From contig CACMHY010000006.1 in assembly GCA_902613595.1 (NCBI GenBank), positions 1-64,000 on the forward strand: a stretch of DNA of 64,000 nucleotides, written 5' to 3'. How positions within the stretch are numbered: position 1 is the first letter of the stretch; every line of letters begins with the position of its first letter. Position numbers and translations under genes: made by a program. The DNA is from an uncultured Bacteroidota bacterium. Lineage in GTDB: Bacteria; Bacteroidota; Bacteroidia; Flavobacteriales; Flavobacteriaceae. Below are positions 41,983-52,319 of the stretch, piece after piece. The notes under the pieces are model-generated. The model was not told where the DNA came from and searched no databases. It saw nothing but the letters and a program-made list of their open reading frames with translations.

Positions 41983-44570
41983 TGGCACGTAAAACTAAAA
42001 TTGAAAGATTTAACGAAAAAGTTCTCTCTCGATTTCAAATTTACAATAGCTTATTCTTAACTCTTCCATTTAAAACTATTAAGCAAACGTCGCTATTAAT
42101 GCCGCTTTTTGCTGAACATTGCCGTATCGAATACGAAAAAAATTCAAATCCAACTGAAATTCTAAAATCCTTTTTTAGTCAGTATGCACCTGATTTAAAG
42201 CCTCAAGAAGAGCAAGACTTATTATTTAATTTTATTCAATACATTGAACGCCAGGTTGTACTTTTTGATGCTATTGAAGATGCAGGGTTTTCATATGTAA
42301 ATAATATGCATGGTAGGGGAACAATTCGAAGCATAAAGGAAGAGGCTTCTAATAAACAGTTAGAGACAGAGTTAATAGATTATATTAAGCGTTTTAAAGT
42401 TCGCATTGTTCTAACTGCTCATCCTACACAGTTTTATCCAGATAATGTTTTAGTTATTATTAATGAGTTATCAAAATCTATTGCATCCGATGATTTGGAT
42501 AATATCAAAAAGCTTCTTGTTCAACTTGGGAAAACACCTTTTTATAAAAAGGAAAAGCCCAGTCCATATGAGGAAGCTGTAAGTTTAATATGGTTTCTTG
42601 AAAATATTTTCTACCATTCTGCAAGTACAATCTACAATTATATTGATGAACATATAATTAATTCAGAAGACCTTGATAATTCAATCTTTGACTTTGGTTT
42701 CTGGCCAGGTGGAGATAGAGACGGTAATCCTTTTGTTACCCCAGAAATAACTCTTAAAACCGCTGAGCGCCTTCAATTTTCAATTTTAAGAAACTATTAT
42801 CGTGATTTAAGAAAGCTAAAAAGGAAAATAACATTTCCGGGTCTTGAAAATCGTATTGAATCTCTTGAAAGTTTAGTGTTTAATCAACTTTTTTACCCAG
42901 AGCGGAATAAACATTTTTCTATTGAATTTATTAATTCTGAGTTAAAAATAGTTTTTGATTCTTTGGTAAATGATCATGATGGCCTCTACAAAAATGATGT
43001 TTTAGATTTAATTCACAAAGTGCGCCTTTTCGGTCTTCACTTTGCCAGTTTAGATATTCGACAAGACTCACGAATTCATCACAAGGTTTTTAATAAAATT
43101 GTTTCACACCCCAATATTTCAAAATATACTAAAAATTTACCTAAAAATTATTTGAGTTTAAGCACAGAAGACCGTTGTAAATGTCTTATCGAAATGAGTG
43201 GCGATATACCACCAAAAATATTTAAAGATGAATTAACATACCAAACTTTGGAGAGTATCCGAAGCATGCAGAAAATACAAACTAAAAATGGTGAAAGAGG
43301 ATGCAATAGATACATAATTAGCAATTGTCAAACTTTAGAAAATATACTTGAATTATTTGCTATGTGCCGCTTAAGTAACTGGAGTAAGCCAAAAGTAGAT
43401 TTTATTCCATTATTTGAAACTATTCCAGATTTAGAAAATGCAAGTAAAGTGATGAGATCTTTATTTAATAATCCAATTTATTTAAATCATTTAAAGACTA
43501 GAGGCATGAAACAAACCATTATGTTGGGTTTTTCTGATGGTACCAAAGATGGGGGATATTTTATGGCGAATTGGAGCATCTATCTTGCAAAAGAATCACT
43601 TAGTAAACTTTCCAACGAATATGGTATTAGAGTTGCTTTTTTCGATGGTAGGGGAGGGCCACCAGCAAGAGGAGGTGGAAACACTCACGAATTTTATGCC
43701 TCAATGGGAGATACAATTCAAAGTGATGATATTCAGATAACAATACAAGGGCAAACAATAAGTTCAAATTTTGGTACTTTGGATTCTTCACAATTTAATT
43801 TAGAGCAGCTTTTGAGTTCTGGGATTGAGAATCAAATTCTGAATCCAGGAAAAAATAATTTGACAGATAATGACCGTAAATTAATGGATAGTATAGCAAA
43901 AATAAGCTACAAAGCTTATAAAGATTTTAAGGCTCACCCTTCATTTGTACCTTATCTTCAGCACATGTCTACATTACCTTATTATGCCAAAGCAAATATA
44001 GGTAGTAGACCTTCAAAACGAGGTAAGTCAGATACCTTTAAATTTGAAGACTTAAGAGCAATACCATTCGTAGGAAGTTGGAGCCAACTAAAACAAAATG
44101 TTCCAGGTTTTTTTGGTCTAGGAATTTCATTAAAGACCATCATTGATAAAGGGAAATTAGATGAATTAAAAAAACTATTTAAAAGTTCTAAGTTTTTTCG
44201 AACTCTCATCTTCAATAGTATGATGAGCCTCTCAAAGTCATTTTTTAAATTGACTACATACATGAAAGACGATAAAGTATTCGGTGAATTTTGGAGTCTA
44301 ATTTTTAAAGAATATAAACTTACAAAAGAAGTTCTTTTAAAAATAAGTGGATTCGAATCTTTAATGGAAAATGAGGCTGCCGGTAGGGCATCCATTAAAG
44401 CAAGAGAGGAAATTGTTCAACCTCTTTTAACAATTCAGCAATATGCTTTAATGGAGCTACAAATTTTAAGAAAACAAACTAGTTCTGACACAAAAAAAAT
44501 AAAAGATCTAGAGGCAATGGTAACTAGATCTCTTTTTGGAAACATAAATGCGAGCAGAAATTCAGCTTGA
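41982..44570 (+). CDS. ppc: Phosphoenolpyruvate carboxylase
   Basis: I choose the ATG at 41982 (MARKTKIERF), overlapping the upstream stop. 862 residues with the catalytic His motif LTAHPTQF, the GGDRDGNPFVTPE motif, FDGRGGPPARGGGN and GSRPSKRG, all diagnostic of Ppc. It makes oxaloacetate from PEP and bicarbonate to refill the TCA cycle. Of the family's C-terminal motifs, only the residues up to IKAREEIVQPLLTIQQYAL are similar to the E. coli type; the end is more diverged, as in other Bacteroidota. Confidence 0.95.
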   Translation: MARKTKIERFNEKVLSRFQIYNSLFLTLPFKTIKQTSLLMPLFAEHCRIEYEKNSNPTEILKSFFSQYAPDLKPQEEQDLLFNFIQYIERQVVLFDAIEDAGFSYVNNMHGRGTIRSIKEEASNKQLETELIDYIKRFKVRIVLTAHPTQFYPDNVLVIINELSKSIASDDLDNIKKLLVQLGKTPFYKKEKPSPYEEAVSLIWFLENIFYHSASTIYNYIDEHIINSEDLDNSIFDFGFWPGGDRDGNPFVTPEITLKTAERLQFSILRNYYRDLRKLKRKITFPGLENRIESLESLVFNQLFYPERNKHFSIEFINSELKIVFDSLVNDHDGLYKNDVLDLIHKVRLFGLHFASLDIRQDSRIHHKVFNKIVSHPNISKYTKNLPKNYLSLSTEDRCKCLIEMSGDIPPKIFKDELTYQTLESIRSMQKIQTKNGERGCNRYIISNCQTLENILELFAMCRLSNWSKPKVDFIPLFETIPDLENASKVMRSLFNNPIYLNHLKTRGMKQTIMLGFSDGTKDGGYFMANWSIYLAKESLSKLSNEYGIRVAFFDGRGGPPARGGGNTHEFYASMGDTIQSDDIQITIQGQTISSNFGTLDSSQFNLEQLLSSGIENQILNPGKNNLTDNDRKLMDSIAKISYKAYKDFKAHPSFVPYLQHMSTLPYYAKANIGSRPSKRGKSDTFKFEDLRAIPFVGSWSQLKQNVPGFFGLGISLKTIIDKGKLDELKKLFKSSKFFRTLIFNSMMSLSKSFFKLTTYMKDDKVFGEFWSLIFKEYKLTKEVLLKISGFESLMENEAAGRASIKAREEIVQPLLTIQQYALMELQILRKQTSSDTKKIKDLEAMVTRSLFGNINASRNSA

Positions 44571-44572
44571 AT

Positions 44573-45625
44573 TTAGCTTTCATAGAAGTCAAAAGCGTTA
44601 TGCAATAACTTTTGGCCAACATTTACATCAATAACAGGTTTACTTATATCTTCCAACAATACAAAATTTATTTTCCCGCGATCATTTTTTTTATCATGGC
44701 TTAAGAGTGATATGATAGAATGTTTTTCTTTAGATTTAAACATCACTTTTGGGAAGTATTTATTAAATGTATTTTTGATATCCAACGCCTTGTTGTATGG
44801 GAATCCGCAGATTTGAGTTGAAATATAAGCTTCCAATATCATACCTATGGATATTGCTTCGCCGTGAAGTAAACGGTTTTTATCCTTATGCTCAAGGAAA
44901 TAAGATTCAATTGCGTGTCCAAAAGTGTGCCCAAAATTTAATATTTTCCGTAAATTTTTTTCCTTATAATCTTTTAAAACAATTTTCTTTTTGATATTAA
45001 TAGAAGGCAATATATGTTTAGAAAGATTAGATATACTTAACAAATTGATTTTTTTTAATTTATCCCAATAAGAGGCGCTAGCAATTAAGCCATGCTTTAA
45101 CATTTCTGCAAAACCGCTTCTAATTTCTTCTTGTTGTAACGTTTTTAACCAATTGGAATCAATAATTACTTCTTTTGGTTCTTTAAAAATTCCTATTTGA
45201 TTTTTTAATGATCCCAGATCAATCCCGGTCTTACCTCCCACTGAGGCATCTACCATTGATAGAAGGGTAGTGGGAATATTATAAAAATCAATACCACGCT
45301 TAAACGTACATGCCACAAAGCCTCCTAAATCACAAACAACACCTCCACCAAGGTTTATTAAAATAGAGTTGCGATCAGCACCTCTTTCAGTTAGTTTATG
45401 CCAAATCATTTCACAAGTTTTTATATTTTTAAACTCCTCACCTGCATGCATTTCTATCAACTCATAATTAGTAAGTTTAGTTTGCGAAATGAAATCCGAT
45501 AAACATAGCTTTTTGGTATTACTATCAACTAAAATAAAAATACTAGAGGTTTTACTTTTTAAAAGTTTTTTCGAAAGGTCAAATAGAGCAGTTGACCCAA
45601 ATGAGATTTTTACTTTATTCTTCAT
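44573..45625 (-). CDS. aroB: 3-dehydroquinate synthase
   Basis: 350 residues with NAD-binding GGGVVCDLGGFVACTFKRGIDFYNIPTTLLSMVDASVGGKTGID, and the zinc ligands in GFAEMLKHGLIAS, LNFGHTFGHAIE and LLHGEAISIGM. This is AroB, the second step of the shikimate pathway. Length normal. Monocistronic, two bases from the convergent ppc stop. Confidence 0.97.
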   Translation of the reverse strand: MKNKVKISFGSTALFDLSKKLLKSKTSSIFILVDSNTKKLCLSDFISQTKLTNYELIEMHAGEEFKNIKTCEMIWHKLTERGADRNSILINLGGGVVCDLGGFVACTFKRGIDFYNIPTTLLSMVDASVGGKTGIDLGSLKNQIGIFKEPKEVIIDSNWLKTLQQEEIRSGFAEMLKHGLIASASYWDKLKKINLLSISNLSKHILPSINIKKKIVLKDYKEKNLRKILNFGHTFGHAIESYFLEHKDKNRLLHGEAISIGMILEAYISTQICGFPYNKALDIKNTFNKYFPKVMFKSKEKHSIISLLSHDKKNDRGKINFVLLEDISKPVIDVNVGQKLLHNAFDFYES

Positions 45626-45684
45626 GACACCATATGTTTAATAAAATAATCATTAATTCTTTTGAGCAAATAATCACTGCCCAG

Positions 45685-46158
45685 TTATAAATTTTTATTT
45701 TTTTTAAAATTTTTTTTTATGCGGTCAAGGTTTCTCTTATTTTCTCTGTCTTTTATACTCTCTCTTTTATCATAAAGTTTTTTACCTTTAGCTAGAGCAA
45801 TTTTTATTTTAGCAAAACCATTTTCATTAATAAAAACACGCAAAGGTACAATTGTTAATCCGCTGTTTTTAACATCTTTGTAAAGCTTCTTTAGTTCTTT
45901 TTTTTTTAATAGAAGTTTTCTTTGAGCTTTTGGTTTATGGTTAAATTTATTTGCAAACCCATATTCCTCTATGTTCATATTTACTGTGAATAATTCACCC
46001 TTTTCATTGAATTCACAAAAGCTTTCTGAAATTGATGCTTTTCCATTTCGTATTGACTTTATCTCAGTTCCTGCAAGTACAATCCCAGCAGTATATTCGT
46101 CAATAAGATCGTATTCAAACCGCGCACGTTTATTTTGTATGTTAATCTTTTTAATCAC
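45685..46158 (-). CDS. smpB: SsrA-binding protein SmpB
   Basis: 157 residues: [46 protein letters not shown] is the SmpB beta-barrel, with the basic tail [23 protein letters not shown] that reads the empty mRNA channel. It delivers tmRNA in trans-translation. No ssrA gene was seen in the window. It lies 15 bases downstream of the clpB stop in the same direction, giving a stress/quality-control pair. Confidence 0.96.
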   Translation of the reverse strand: MIKKINIQNKRARFEYDLIDEYTAGIVLAGTEIKSIRNGKASISESFCEFNEKGELFTVNMNIEEYGFANKFNHKPKAQRKLLLKKKELKKLYKDVKNSGLTIVPLRVFINENGFAKIKIALAKGKKLYDKRESIKDRENKRNLDRIKKNFKKNKNL

Positions 46159-46173
46159 ATTACAAAGATAATA

Positions 46174-48780
46174 TTAATCCTTGCTTGAGATAAGTTCACC
46201 ATTTCTAAAAATAAATGTTGAATCTATGTAATCAAAAATAATTTGTTTTTTACGTTGTATGTTATTAGATAATAATTCCTTACTTAATGGATTAATTAAT
46301 TTTTGTTGTATTACTCTTTTAACTGGACGTCCACCGTATTGAGGATCAAATCCTTTCTTTGCTAAATTTAAAATGGCTTCATCAGTTACAAATAAATTTA
46401 TTGATTTTTCTTTTAGCTTATTTTGGGTTATTGTTATTTGTAGCTTTACAATTTTTTCAATTTCATTCCGAGTAAGCGGAGTAAAAAGTATAGTTTCATC
46501 TATTCTATTTAAAAACTCAGGGCGAATATTTTTTTTCAAAAGTTCCATTACATTCAAAGTCGCCAATTCTTCTGCTTTTTCAAAAGATTGATTATTTTTA
46601 AATGCTTTTTGAATTTCATCACTCCCTAAATTACTTGTCATAATTATTATACAATTTTTAAAATCTGCAACACGCCCTTTGTTATCGGTCAACCTGCCTT
46701 CATCAAGAACTTGTAGAAGAATATTAAAGGTGTCGGGATGAGCCTTTTCTATCTCGTCTAAGAGTACAACCGAATATGGTTTTCTTCTTATTGCCTCAGT
46801 TAGTTGTCCGCTTTCATCATAACCTACGTATCCCGGAGGAGAACCTATAAGTCTGCTAATCGAGTGTCTCTCTTGATATTCGCTCATATCAATTCTTGTA
46901 ATATTATTTTCATTATCAAAAAGAAGCTCAGCTAAGGCTTTTGCAAGTTCTGTTTTCCCAACACCTGTTGTCCCTAAAAACATAAAGCTCCCTATAGGCC
47001 TGTTTTCATCTTGTAGATCTGCCCTGCTTCTTCTGATGGCATCACTTACCGCTATTACAGCTTTCTCCTGTCCTACAAGCCTTTTATGTAAATTCTTTTC
47101 GAGGTTTAAAAGTTTTTCCCGTTCAGATTGAATCATTTTCGCAACTGGTATACCTGTCCATTTTGAAACAATTTCAGCAATATCATCATAAGTTATCTCT
47201 TCTCTAATTAATGAATTTTCTGACTTAAATTTTGCGAGTTTATTTTTAAGTTCAGACATCTTTAATTCCTCGTCTTGAAGTTTTCCATATCTAATTTCTG
47301 CAACTACACCATAATCCCCCTCTCTTTCTGAACGGTCTGCTTGAAGCTTCAAGTCTTCAATATTTGATTTTGTTTGCTGAAGGTCATCAACAATTTGTTT
47401 CTCTTTTTGCCATTTAGCATAAAGAGATTTTCTGTTTTCTTTCAATTCAAAAACCTCTTTATTTAATAGTACAACCTTCTTTTCGTCTTTTTCTCGCTTT
47501 AAAGCAACTATTTCAATTTCAATTTGTCGAATCCTACGATCTAGTATATCTAGTTCTTCAGGCTTTGAATTCATTTCCATTTTTAATTTTGATGCTGCTT
47601 CATCAATTAAATCAATTGCTTTGTCTGGTAAAAATCGATTTCTGATATAACGATTAGAAAGAGAAACAGCACCGATTATCGCATCGTCTTTTATCCTAAC
47701 TTTGTGATGCATTTCATATTTTTCTTTTATCCCTCTTAGAATAGAAATAGTACTTTCCGTATCGGGTTCATTGACACTAACTTTTTGAAATCTCCTTTCT
47801 AATGCTTTATCCTTTTCGATGTATTTTTGATATTCATCCAAAGTAGTAGCCCCAATTGCACGCAAATCACCTCTTGCAAGTGCTGGTTTAAGTATGTTAG
47901 CGGCATCAATAGAACCTTCACTTCCCCCTGCACCTACTAGTGTGTGGATTTCATCAATGAAAAGGACTAAATCACCATCGCTTTTTATTACTTCTTTTAT
48001 TACGCTTTTAAGTCTTTCTTCGAATTCACCTTTATATTTTGCACCTGCAATAAGTGTCCCCATGTCTAAAGAATAAATCAACTTGTTTTTTAAATTTTCA
48101 GGAACATCACCGTCAATTATTCTATGAGCAAGTCCTTCTGCAATTGCAGTTTTACCAGTTCCAGGTTCACCAACTAATACTGGATTATTTTTTGTACGTC
48201 TACTTAGTATTTGTAAAAGTCTTCTTATCTCTTCGTCTCTTCCAATTACAGGATCAAGTTTACCCTCAACAGCCATTTGATTCAGATTGATGGCATATTT
48301 GTTTAAAGAATTATAGTTACTTTCAGCAGAAACCGAAGTTACTTTTTCTCCTTTACGAAGTTCTTCTATTGCCAATTCTAATTTTACTTTGGTTATCCCT
48401 TCGTCTTTTAAAATATTTGAGATTTTACTTTTTGACTCAAAAATCGAAATCAAAAGATGTTCAACTGTAACATATTCATCTCCAGTTTTTTTTGCAATAT
48501 TAATCGAATTCATTAAAGTTTGGGAGGCACTTTTAGATAAATTTTGAGTATTTCCTTCAACTTTTGAAAAGGTATCTAAAATGTTTTCATTTAAACTCTT
48601 GACTATAGATAAATTGACTTTTAGTCTATTAAATACAAATGGCAAAACATTCTCATCAACCTCAAGTATTCCGGAAAATAAATGCTCGTTTTCAACTTGT
48701 GGATGTTTATTTTCATAGGCGTTTTGTTGAGCAGCTTGCAAAGATTCTTGTGCTTTTAAAGTTAGTTTATTCAAATTCAT
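46174..48780 (-). CDS. clpB: ATP-dependent disaggregase ClpB
   Basis: 868 residues with an N-terminal Clp repeat domain (~1-145), two AAA+ modules (Walker [10 protein letters not shown] and [20 protein letters not shown]), and the long coiled-coil M domain between them ([20 protein letters not shown]), which defines ClpB rather than ClpA/C. It works with DnaK to resolve protein aggregates. Its leader holds nested inverted repeats, possibly for heat-stress control. Confidence 0.97.
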   Translation of the reverse strand: MNLNKLTLKAQESLQAAQQNAYENKHPQVENEHLFSGILEVDENVLPFVFNRLKVNLSIVKSLNENILDTFSKVEGNTQNLSKSASQTLMNSINIAKKTGDEYVTVEHLLISIFESKSKISNILKDEGITKVKLELAIEELRKGEKVTSVSAESNYNSLNKYAINLNQMAVEGKLDPVIGRDEEIRRLLQILSRRTKNNPVLVGEPGTGKTAIAEGLAHRIIDGDVPENLKNKLIYSLDMGTLIAGAKYKGEFEERLKSVIKEVIKSDGDLVLFIDEIHTLVGAGGSEGSIDAANILKPALARGDLRAIGATTLDEYQKYIEKDKALERRFQKVSVNEPDTESTISILRGIKEKYEMHHKVRIKDDAIIGAVSLSNRYIRNRFLPDKAIDLIDEAASKLKMEMNSKPEELDILDRRIRQIEIEIVALKREKDEKKVVLLNKEVFELKENRKSLYAKWQKEKQIVDDLQQTKSNIEDLKLQADRSEREGDYGVVAEIRYGKLQDEELKMSELKNKLAKFKSENSLIREEITYDDIAEIVSKWTGIPVAKMIQSEREKLLNLEKNLHKRLVGQEKAVIAVSDAIRRSRADLQDENRPIGSFMFLGTTGVGKTELAKALAELLFDNENNITRIDMSEYQERHSISRLIGSPPGYVGYDESGQLTEAIRRKPYSVVLLDEIEKAHPDTFNILLQVLDEGRLTDNKGRVADFKNCIIIMTSNLGSDEIQKAFKNNQSFEKAEELATLNVMELLKKNIRPEFLNRIDETILFTPLTRNEIEKIVKLQITITQNKLKEKSINLFVTDEAILNLAKKGFDPQYGGRPVKRVIQQKLINPLSKELLSNNIQRKKQIIFDYIDSTFIFRNGELISSKD

Positions 48781-48820
48781 AACAATTTTTTATTTCTAAA
48801 AGGCAAACTCTATTCCAATT

Positions 48821-48852
48821 ACAGTTCTATGTCCTTTTGACATATAAACTGT
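48821..48852 (-). promoter_or_regulatory. Nested hairpin in the clpB leader
   Basis: On the transcribed strand ACAGTT-ATGTC and GACAT-AACTGT pair as two stacked stems separated by a small internal loop, with a five-base apical loop, 40 bases before the clpB start. A second short palindrome, GTCAT-T-ATGAC, lies at 48863-48873. It could be a leader structure, an operator or a thermosensor; no function is shown. Confidence 0.4.
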
Positions 48853-48981
48853 TGTTTATTAAGTCATTATGACAGATTAAATTAATATATAGTTGGTAAA
48901 ATTGTCTATTGCTTGTTAATTAATCTTGAATAAATCATTAATATTTAAAAAAATTGATGATAAAAAGGATATCTAATTGTT

Positions 48982-48989
48982 TAATTTTG
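48982..48989 (+). promoter_or_regulatory. -7 box (TAATTTTG) of glyA
   Basis: TAATTTTG is an exact TAnnTTTG match 16 bases before the glyA ATG. An upstream TTG at 48954-48956 is 25 bases away, slightly beyond the usual spacing. Confidence 0.4.
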
Positions 48990-49005
48990 AAATTAAAATT
49001 AGGTT

Positions 49006-50280
49006 ATGAGGAGCGATAGGGCAATATTTGATTTATTAGAAGCAGAGAAGGATCGACAATCAAATGGTATAGAATTAATAGCTTCTGAAAACTTTACTAG
49101 TCCTGAAGTAATGGAGGCTTGTGGATCGATTTTAACTAATAAATATGCTGAGGGCTACCCAGGGAAAAGATATTACGGAGGGTGTGAGGTTGTTGATAAA
49201 GTAGAGCTAATTGCAATTGAAAGAGCAAAAGTGCTTTTTGGTGCAGCTTATGCAAATGTTCAGCCTCACTCTGGATCTCAAGCAAACACTGCGGTTTTTC
49301 ATGCATTTTTGAAGCCAGGTGATAAAATACTAGGTTTTGACTTATCTCATGGTGGTCATCTTACCCATGGATCACCAGTTAACTTTTCTGGGCGTTTGTA
49401 TAGGTCTCATTTTTATGGAGTAGATAAAAATTCCGGACGTTTGGATTACGAAAACATTCTAAAAATTGCAGGTAAAGTTAAACCGCAAATGATCATTGCT
49501 GGAGCCTCAGCATATTCTCGAGATATCGATTTTGCCAAATTTCGTGAAATAGCTGACTCAGTAGGTGCATTTCTTTTAGCTGATATTTCGCACCCATCAG
49601 GGATGATCGCTACAGGTCTTTTAACCGATCCAGTTCCACACTGTCATGTTGTAACAACAACAACTCATAAAACTTTGAGAGGTCCTCGTGGTGGACTAAT
49701 CCTTATGGGAAAAGATTTTGATAATCCATTTGGTCTTACTCTTAAAAACGGGAAACTCCAAAAAATGTCACATATTTTAAACATGGCTGTTTTTCCTGGA
49801 AATCAAGGTGGACCATTAATGCATGTTATCGCTGGTAAGGCAATTGCATTTGAAGAGGCACAACAGCCAAGTTTTAAAAAATACATGAATCAAGTCAGGA
49901 ATAATGCTAAGGCTATGGCTAATTCTTTTTTAAAGTTGGATTATAATCTAATATCTGGGGGTACTGACAATCACATGATGTTGATTGATCTTAGGAACAA
50001 AAATATCTCTGGGAAGGATGCTGAACTTGCACTGGTAAAGGCAGATATTACTGCAAATAAAAATATGGTTCCTTTTGATGATAAATCTCCATTTGTTACT
50101 TCTGGAATCAGAGTTGGAACAGCAGCAATAACTACTAGAGGTCTTAAAGAAGACCAAATGGAAGAAATTGTAAATATGATTGACCGGGTAATTTTAAATT
50201 ATAATGACGATCTAATTATAAGCGAAGTTGCAAAACAAGTTAATTCTTTAATGCGTGGCAGACCTTTATTTAATTCTTAA
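49006..50280 (+). CDS. glyA: Serine hydroxymethyltransferase
   Basis: 424 residues with [31 protein letters not shown], the pyridoxal-phosphate Lys in [14 protein letters not shown], and [27 protein letters not shown]. This is GlyA, converting serine and tetrahydrofolate to glycine and methylene-tetrahydrofolate, downstream of the serC/serA-like products encoded elsewhere in the window. Convergent with the glutaminyl cyclase gene, three bases apart. Confidence 0.98.
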   Translation: MRSDRAIFDLLEAEKDRQSNGIELIASENFTSPEVMEACGSILTNKYAEGYPGKRYYGGCEVVDKVELIAIERAKVLFGAAYANVQPHSGSQANTAVFHAFLKPGDKILGFDLSHGGHLTHGSPVNFSGRLYRSHFYGVDKNSGRLDYENILKIAGKVKPQMIIAGASAYSRDIDFAKFREIADSVGAFLLADISHPSGMIATGLLTDPVPHCHVVTTTTHKTLRGPRGGLILMGKDFDNPFGLTLKNGKLQKMSHILNMAVFPGNQGGPLMHVIAGKAIAFEEAQQPSFKKYMNQVRNNAKAMANSFLKLDYNLISGGTDNHMMLIDLRNKNISGKDAELALVKADITANKNMVPFDDKSPFVTSGIRVGTAAITTRGLKEDQMEEIVNMIDRVILNYNDDLIISEVAKQVNSLMRGRPLFNS

Positions 50281-50283
50281 AAG

Positions 50284-51306
50284 TTAGTCTTTTGACAAAA
50301 TTTTAATCTCAAACATCTTATTCCAATTTTTACCAGTTACAAAAAACGTCTTACGCTTTTTATTGTAAGCAATTCCATTTAGTACATTTAACTTAGTATG
50401 TTGTTTAACCTTTTCCTTAAGTCCTGAAAAGTCTATAACACCATCAACACTGCCAGTAACAGGATTTATTATAACCACAACGTCTTTTTGAAATTGATAA
50501 GTATTAGCATATATTTTCCCAGAAACCCATTCTAATTCATTAATTTTTCTAAGTGCTGATTTATTTGTAACAACTTGAATTCTGCTTTCTTCCTTAAAAT
50601 CATTTGGATTAAGAATCCATATATTTTCACTTCCATCAGATTTGTAGAGCTTATTTCCATCATTACACAATCCCCACCCCTCTTTGCTATCAAAATATGG
50701 GAACGATTTGATCATTTCTAAATTTGTTTTTTTATAAATAAAGCCTTTTAAAGATTTCCAAGTTAATTGGATTATTCTGTTATTTATTAATGTAATACCT
50801 TCCCCAAAAAATGCATCATCTAATTTTTTAATTTCTATGATTTCACCAGTTTTATAATTAACCTTTCTCAAAGTTGATTTTCCGTTTAGTCCTGTACTTT
50901 CGTAGAGATGGTCTCCATCGAATTCTAATCCCTGTGTATATGCTTCTATGTCATGAGGAAAAATGTTTACTATTTCATATTTATAAAGTTTTGGTGGTTT
51001 GTCTGCTAAAAGGGTATAAACTATCTTTCTTTCAAACACTTTATCTCCCTTTCTTAATTCTACTTTTATAATATACTCACCTAAGGGGTCTGTTTCCAAA
51101 AATTTATGTGTTTGGTTAATCTGCTTATTATTTAAGTAGTATGAAATATCAAAATCTTCAATTGATGTTTTAACAGCTAAATTCAAAACTTTCTCAAAAC
51201 TACCTTTATTGCCTTTTACACCTGTTGAAATTTGAATTTTTGGATCAGTATTGCTGTTACAATTAAGAATAAGTATTGTAATAATAATATTTAAAAAAAA
51301 CTTCAT
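50284..51306 (-). CDS. Glutaminyl-peptide cyclotransferase, predicted lipoprotein
   Basis: 340 residues. The N-terminus (FFLNIIITILILNCNS) is a lipoprotein signal with a lipobox Cys. After a linker, the PF05096-type beta-propeller starts at YKYEIVNIFPHDIEAYTQGLEFDGDHLYESTGLNGKSTLRKV and contains ELEWVSGKIYANTYQ and KLNVLNGIAYNKKRKTFFVTGKNW. Members cyclise N-terminal Gln to pyroglutamate. Envelope location fits modification of secreted proteins; pyroglutamate peptides could feed the 5-oxoprolinase operon elsewhere in the window, though that link is speculation. Confidence 0.88.
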   Translation of the reverse strand: MKFFLNIIITILILNCNSNTDPKIQISTGVKGNKGSFEKVLNLAVKTSIEDFDISYYLNNKQINQTHKFLETDPLGEYIIKVELRKGDKVFERKIVYTLLADKPPKLYKYEIVNIFPHDIEAYTQGLEFDGDHLYESTGLNGKSTLRKVNYKTGEIIEIKKLDDAFFGEGITLINNRIIQLTWKSLKGFIYKKTNLEMIKSFPYFDSKEGWGLCNDGNKLYKSDGSENIWILNPNDFKEESRIQVVTNKSALRKINELEWVSGKIYANTYQFQKDVVVIINPVTGSVDGVIDFSGLKEKVKQHTKLNVLNGIAYNKKRKTFFVTGKNWNKMFEIKILSKD

Positions 51307-51362
51307 TTTATTTATTTAGCTTATTACTTTAAACTGTTTGGCAAATTAAGAATTTAAAATCA

Positions 51363-51393
51363 TTGTTGATATCAGAGTAACAAGTTATATTTG
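51363..51393 (+). promoter_or_regulatory. Promoter of the SRP RNA gene
   Basis: TTG (51363-51365, or 51366-51368) lies 20 (or 17) bases upstream of TATATTTG (51386-51393), both within the flavobacterial -33/-7 spacing. The RNA begins four bases after the -7 box. This is the best-formed promoter in the window. Confidence 0.65.
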
Positions 51394-51396
51394 CTG

Positions 51397-51496
51397 ATGG
51401 GCAAGTTCTACACAACCAGCTCCTGTTGAATCCCCCAGGGCGGGAACGCAGCAAGGGTAGGCGGTCGTAGCGGTGTGATGTAGGTAGCTTGCCCAT
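51397..51496 (+). ncRNA. ffs: Bacterial small SRP RNA (4.5S)
   Basis: About 100 bases closed by ATGGGCAAG (51397-51405) pairing with CTTGCCCAT (51488-51496). The apical domain has the conserved GGAA tetraloop side and GCAGCAAGG (GGGCGGGAACGCAGCAAGGG), the Ffh-binding site of small SRP RNA. It forms the signal recognition particle for membrane protein targeting. It is followed by a short T-rich stretch, a weak terminator at best, before the SDR gene 14 bases on. Confidence 0.93.
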
Positions 51497-51509
51497 TTTA
51501 TTTGAAAAT

Positions 51510-52313
51510 ATGGGAAAAGTAGTTTTAATTACAGGAGCATCTTCAGGATTAGGTCTTGAATCAGCACTTTATTTATCAAAAAAGGGCTACGTAGTTTTCG
51601 GGACGAGTCGAAACCCAGATAAATTAAATAAATCAACACCATTCGAATTAATAAAACTAGAAATTACAGATCTGACCTCAATTAAAGATTGTGTATCAAA
51701 AGTATTGTCTTTGAGAGGGAAAATTGATATTTTAATTAATAATGCTGGAGTAGGTATTACTGGACCTTTAGAAGAATTAAACTCTGAAAAAGTAGTTGAA
51801 AATTTTGCTACAAATTGCTTTGGACCTCTAAATTTAATTCAAGCAGTACTCCCTCACATGCGAAAGCAACAGTCGGGTACTATAATTAATGTGACATCAA
51901 TTGGCGGATACATGGGTCTTCCTTTCCGAGGAGTATTTTCAGCTTCTAAAAGTGCATTCATGACTATGACAGAGAGTTTACGAATGGAAGTCAAAGAATT
52001 TGGAATTAAAGTATGTACGCTCGCACCCGGTGATTATGCTACTGATGTAGCATCTAGAAGATATCATTCCCCCGTTTTAAAAAACTCTCCATACAAAAAA
52101 TATGCTGAAGGAATTAAAACAATGGATGAACACGTTGATAAAGGTAATCCCCCGATAGAAATTGCAAAAGCAATCTATAATATTCTAAATAATAGCAATC
52201 TTAAAGTACATTATCGAGTTGGAGCTATTTTACAAAAGTTATCAATATTTTTAAAAAAAATACTGCCAAGCCAGATATTTGAAAGACTAATCATGAATCA
52301 TTATAAATTATAA
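51510..52313 (+). CDS. Short-chain dehydrogenase/reductase with Phe in place of the catalytic Tyr
   Basis: I choose the ATG at 51510 (MGKVVLITGASSGLG); a TTG at 51489 would start inside the SRP RNA. 267 residues: cofactor motif TGASSGLG, NNAG, catalytic Ser in NVTSIGG, and VFSASKSAF where YxxxK is expected: residue 143 is Phe (codon TTT) and Lys147 is present. Loss of the Tyr should disable normal SDR chemistry. It may be a mutation, a non-catalytic member or a sequence error of one base. It lies six bases before the transaldolase gene and probably shares its transcript. Confidence 0.88.
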   Translation: MGKVVLITGASSGLGLESALYLSKKGYVVFGTSRNPDKLNKSTPFELIKLEITDLTSIKDCVSKVLSLRGKIDILINNAGVGITGPLEELNSEKVVENFATNCFGPLNLIQAVLPHMRKQQSGTIINVTSIGGYMGLPFRGVFSASKSAFMTMTESLRMEVKEFGIKVCTLAPGDYATDVASRRYHSPVLKNSPYKKYAEGIKTMDEHVDKGNPPIEIAKAIYNILNNSNLKVHYRVGAILQKLSIFLKKILPSQIFERLIMNHYKL

Positions 52314-52319
52314 AATCAT

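Noticed and set aside
45640-45690. Search for the tmRNA gene beside smpB
   Set aside because: The spacer is too short and holds no tRNA-like ends or tag frame.
51489-51509. TTG start for the SDR
   Set aside because: It lies within the 3' stem of the SRP RNA, and the family starts at MGKVVLITG.
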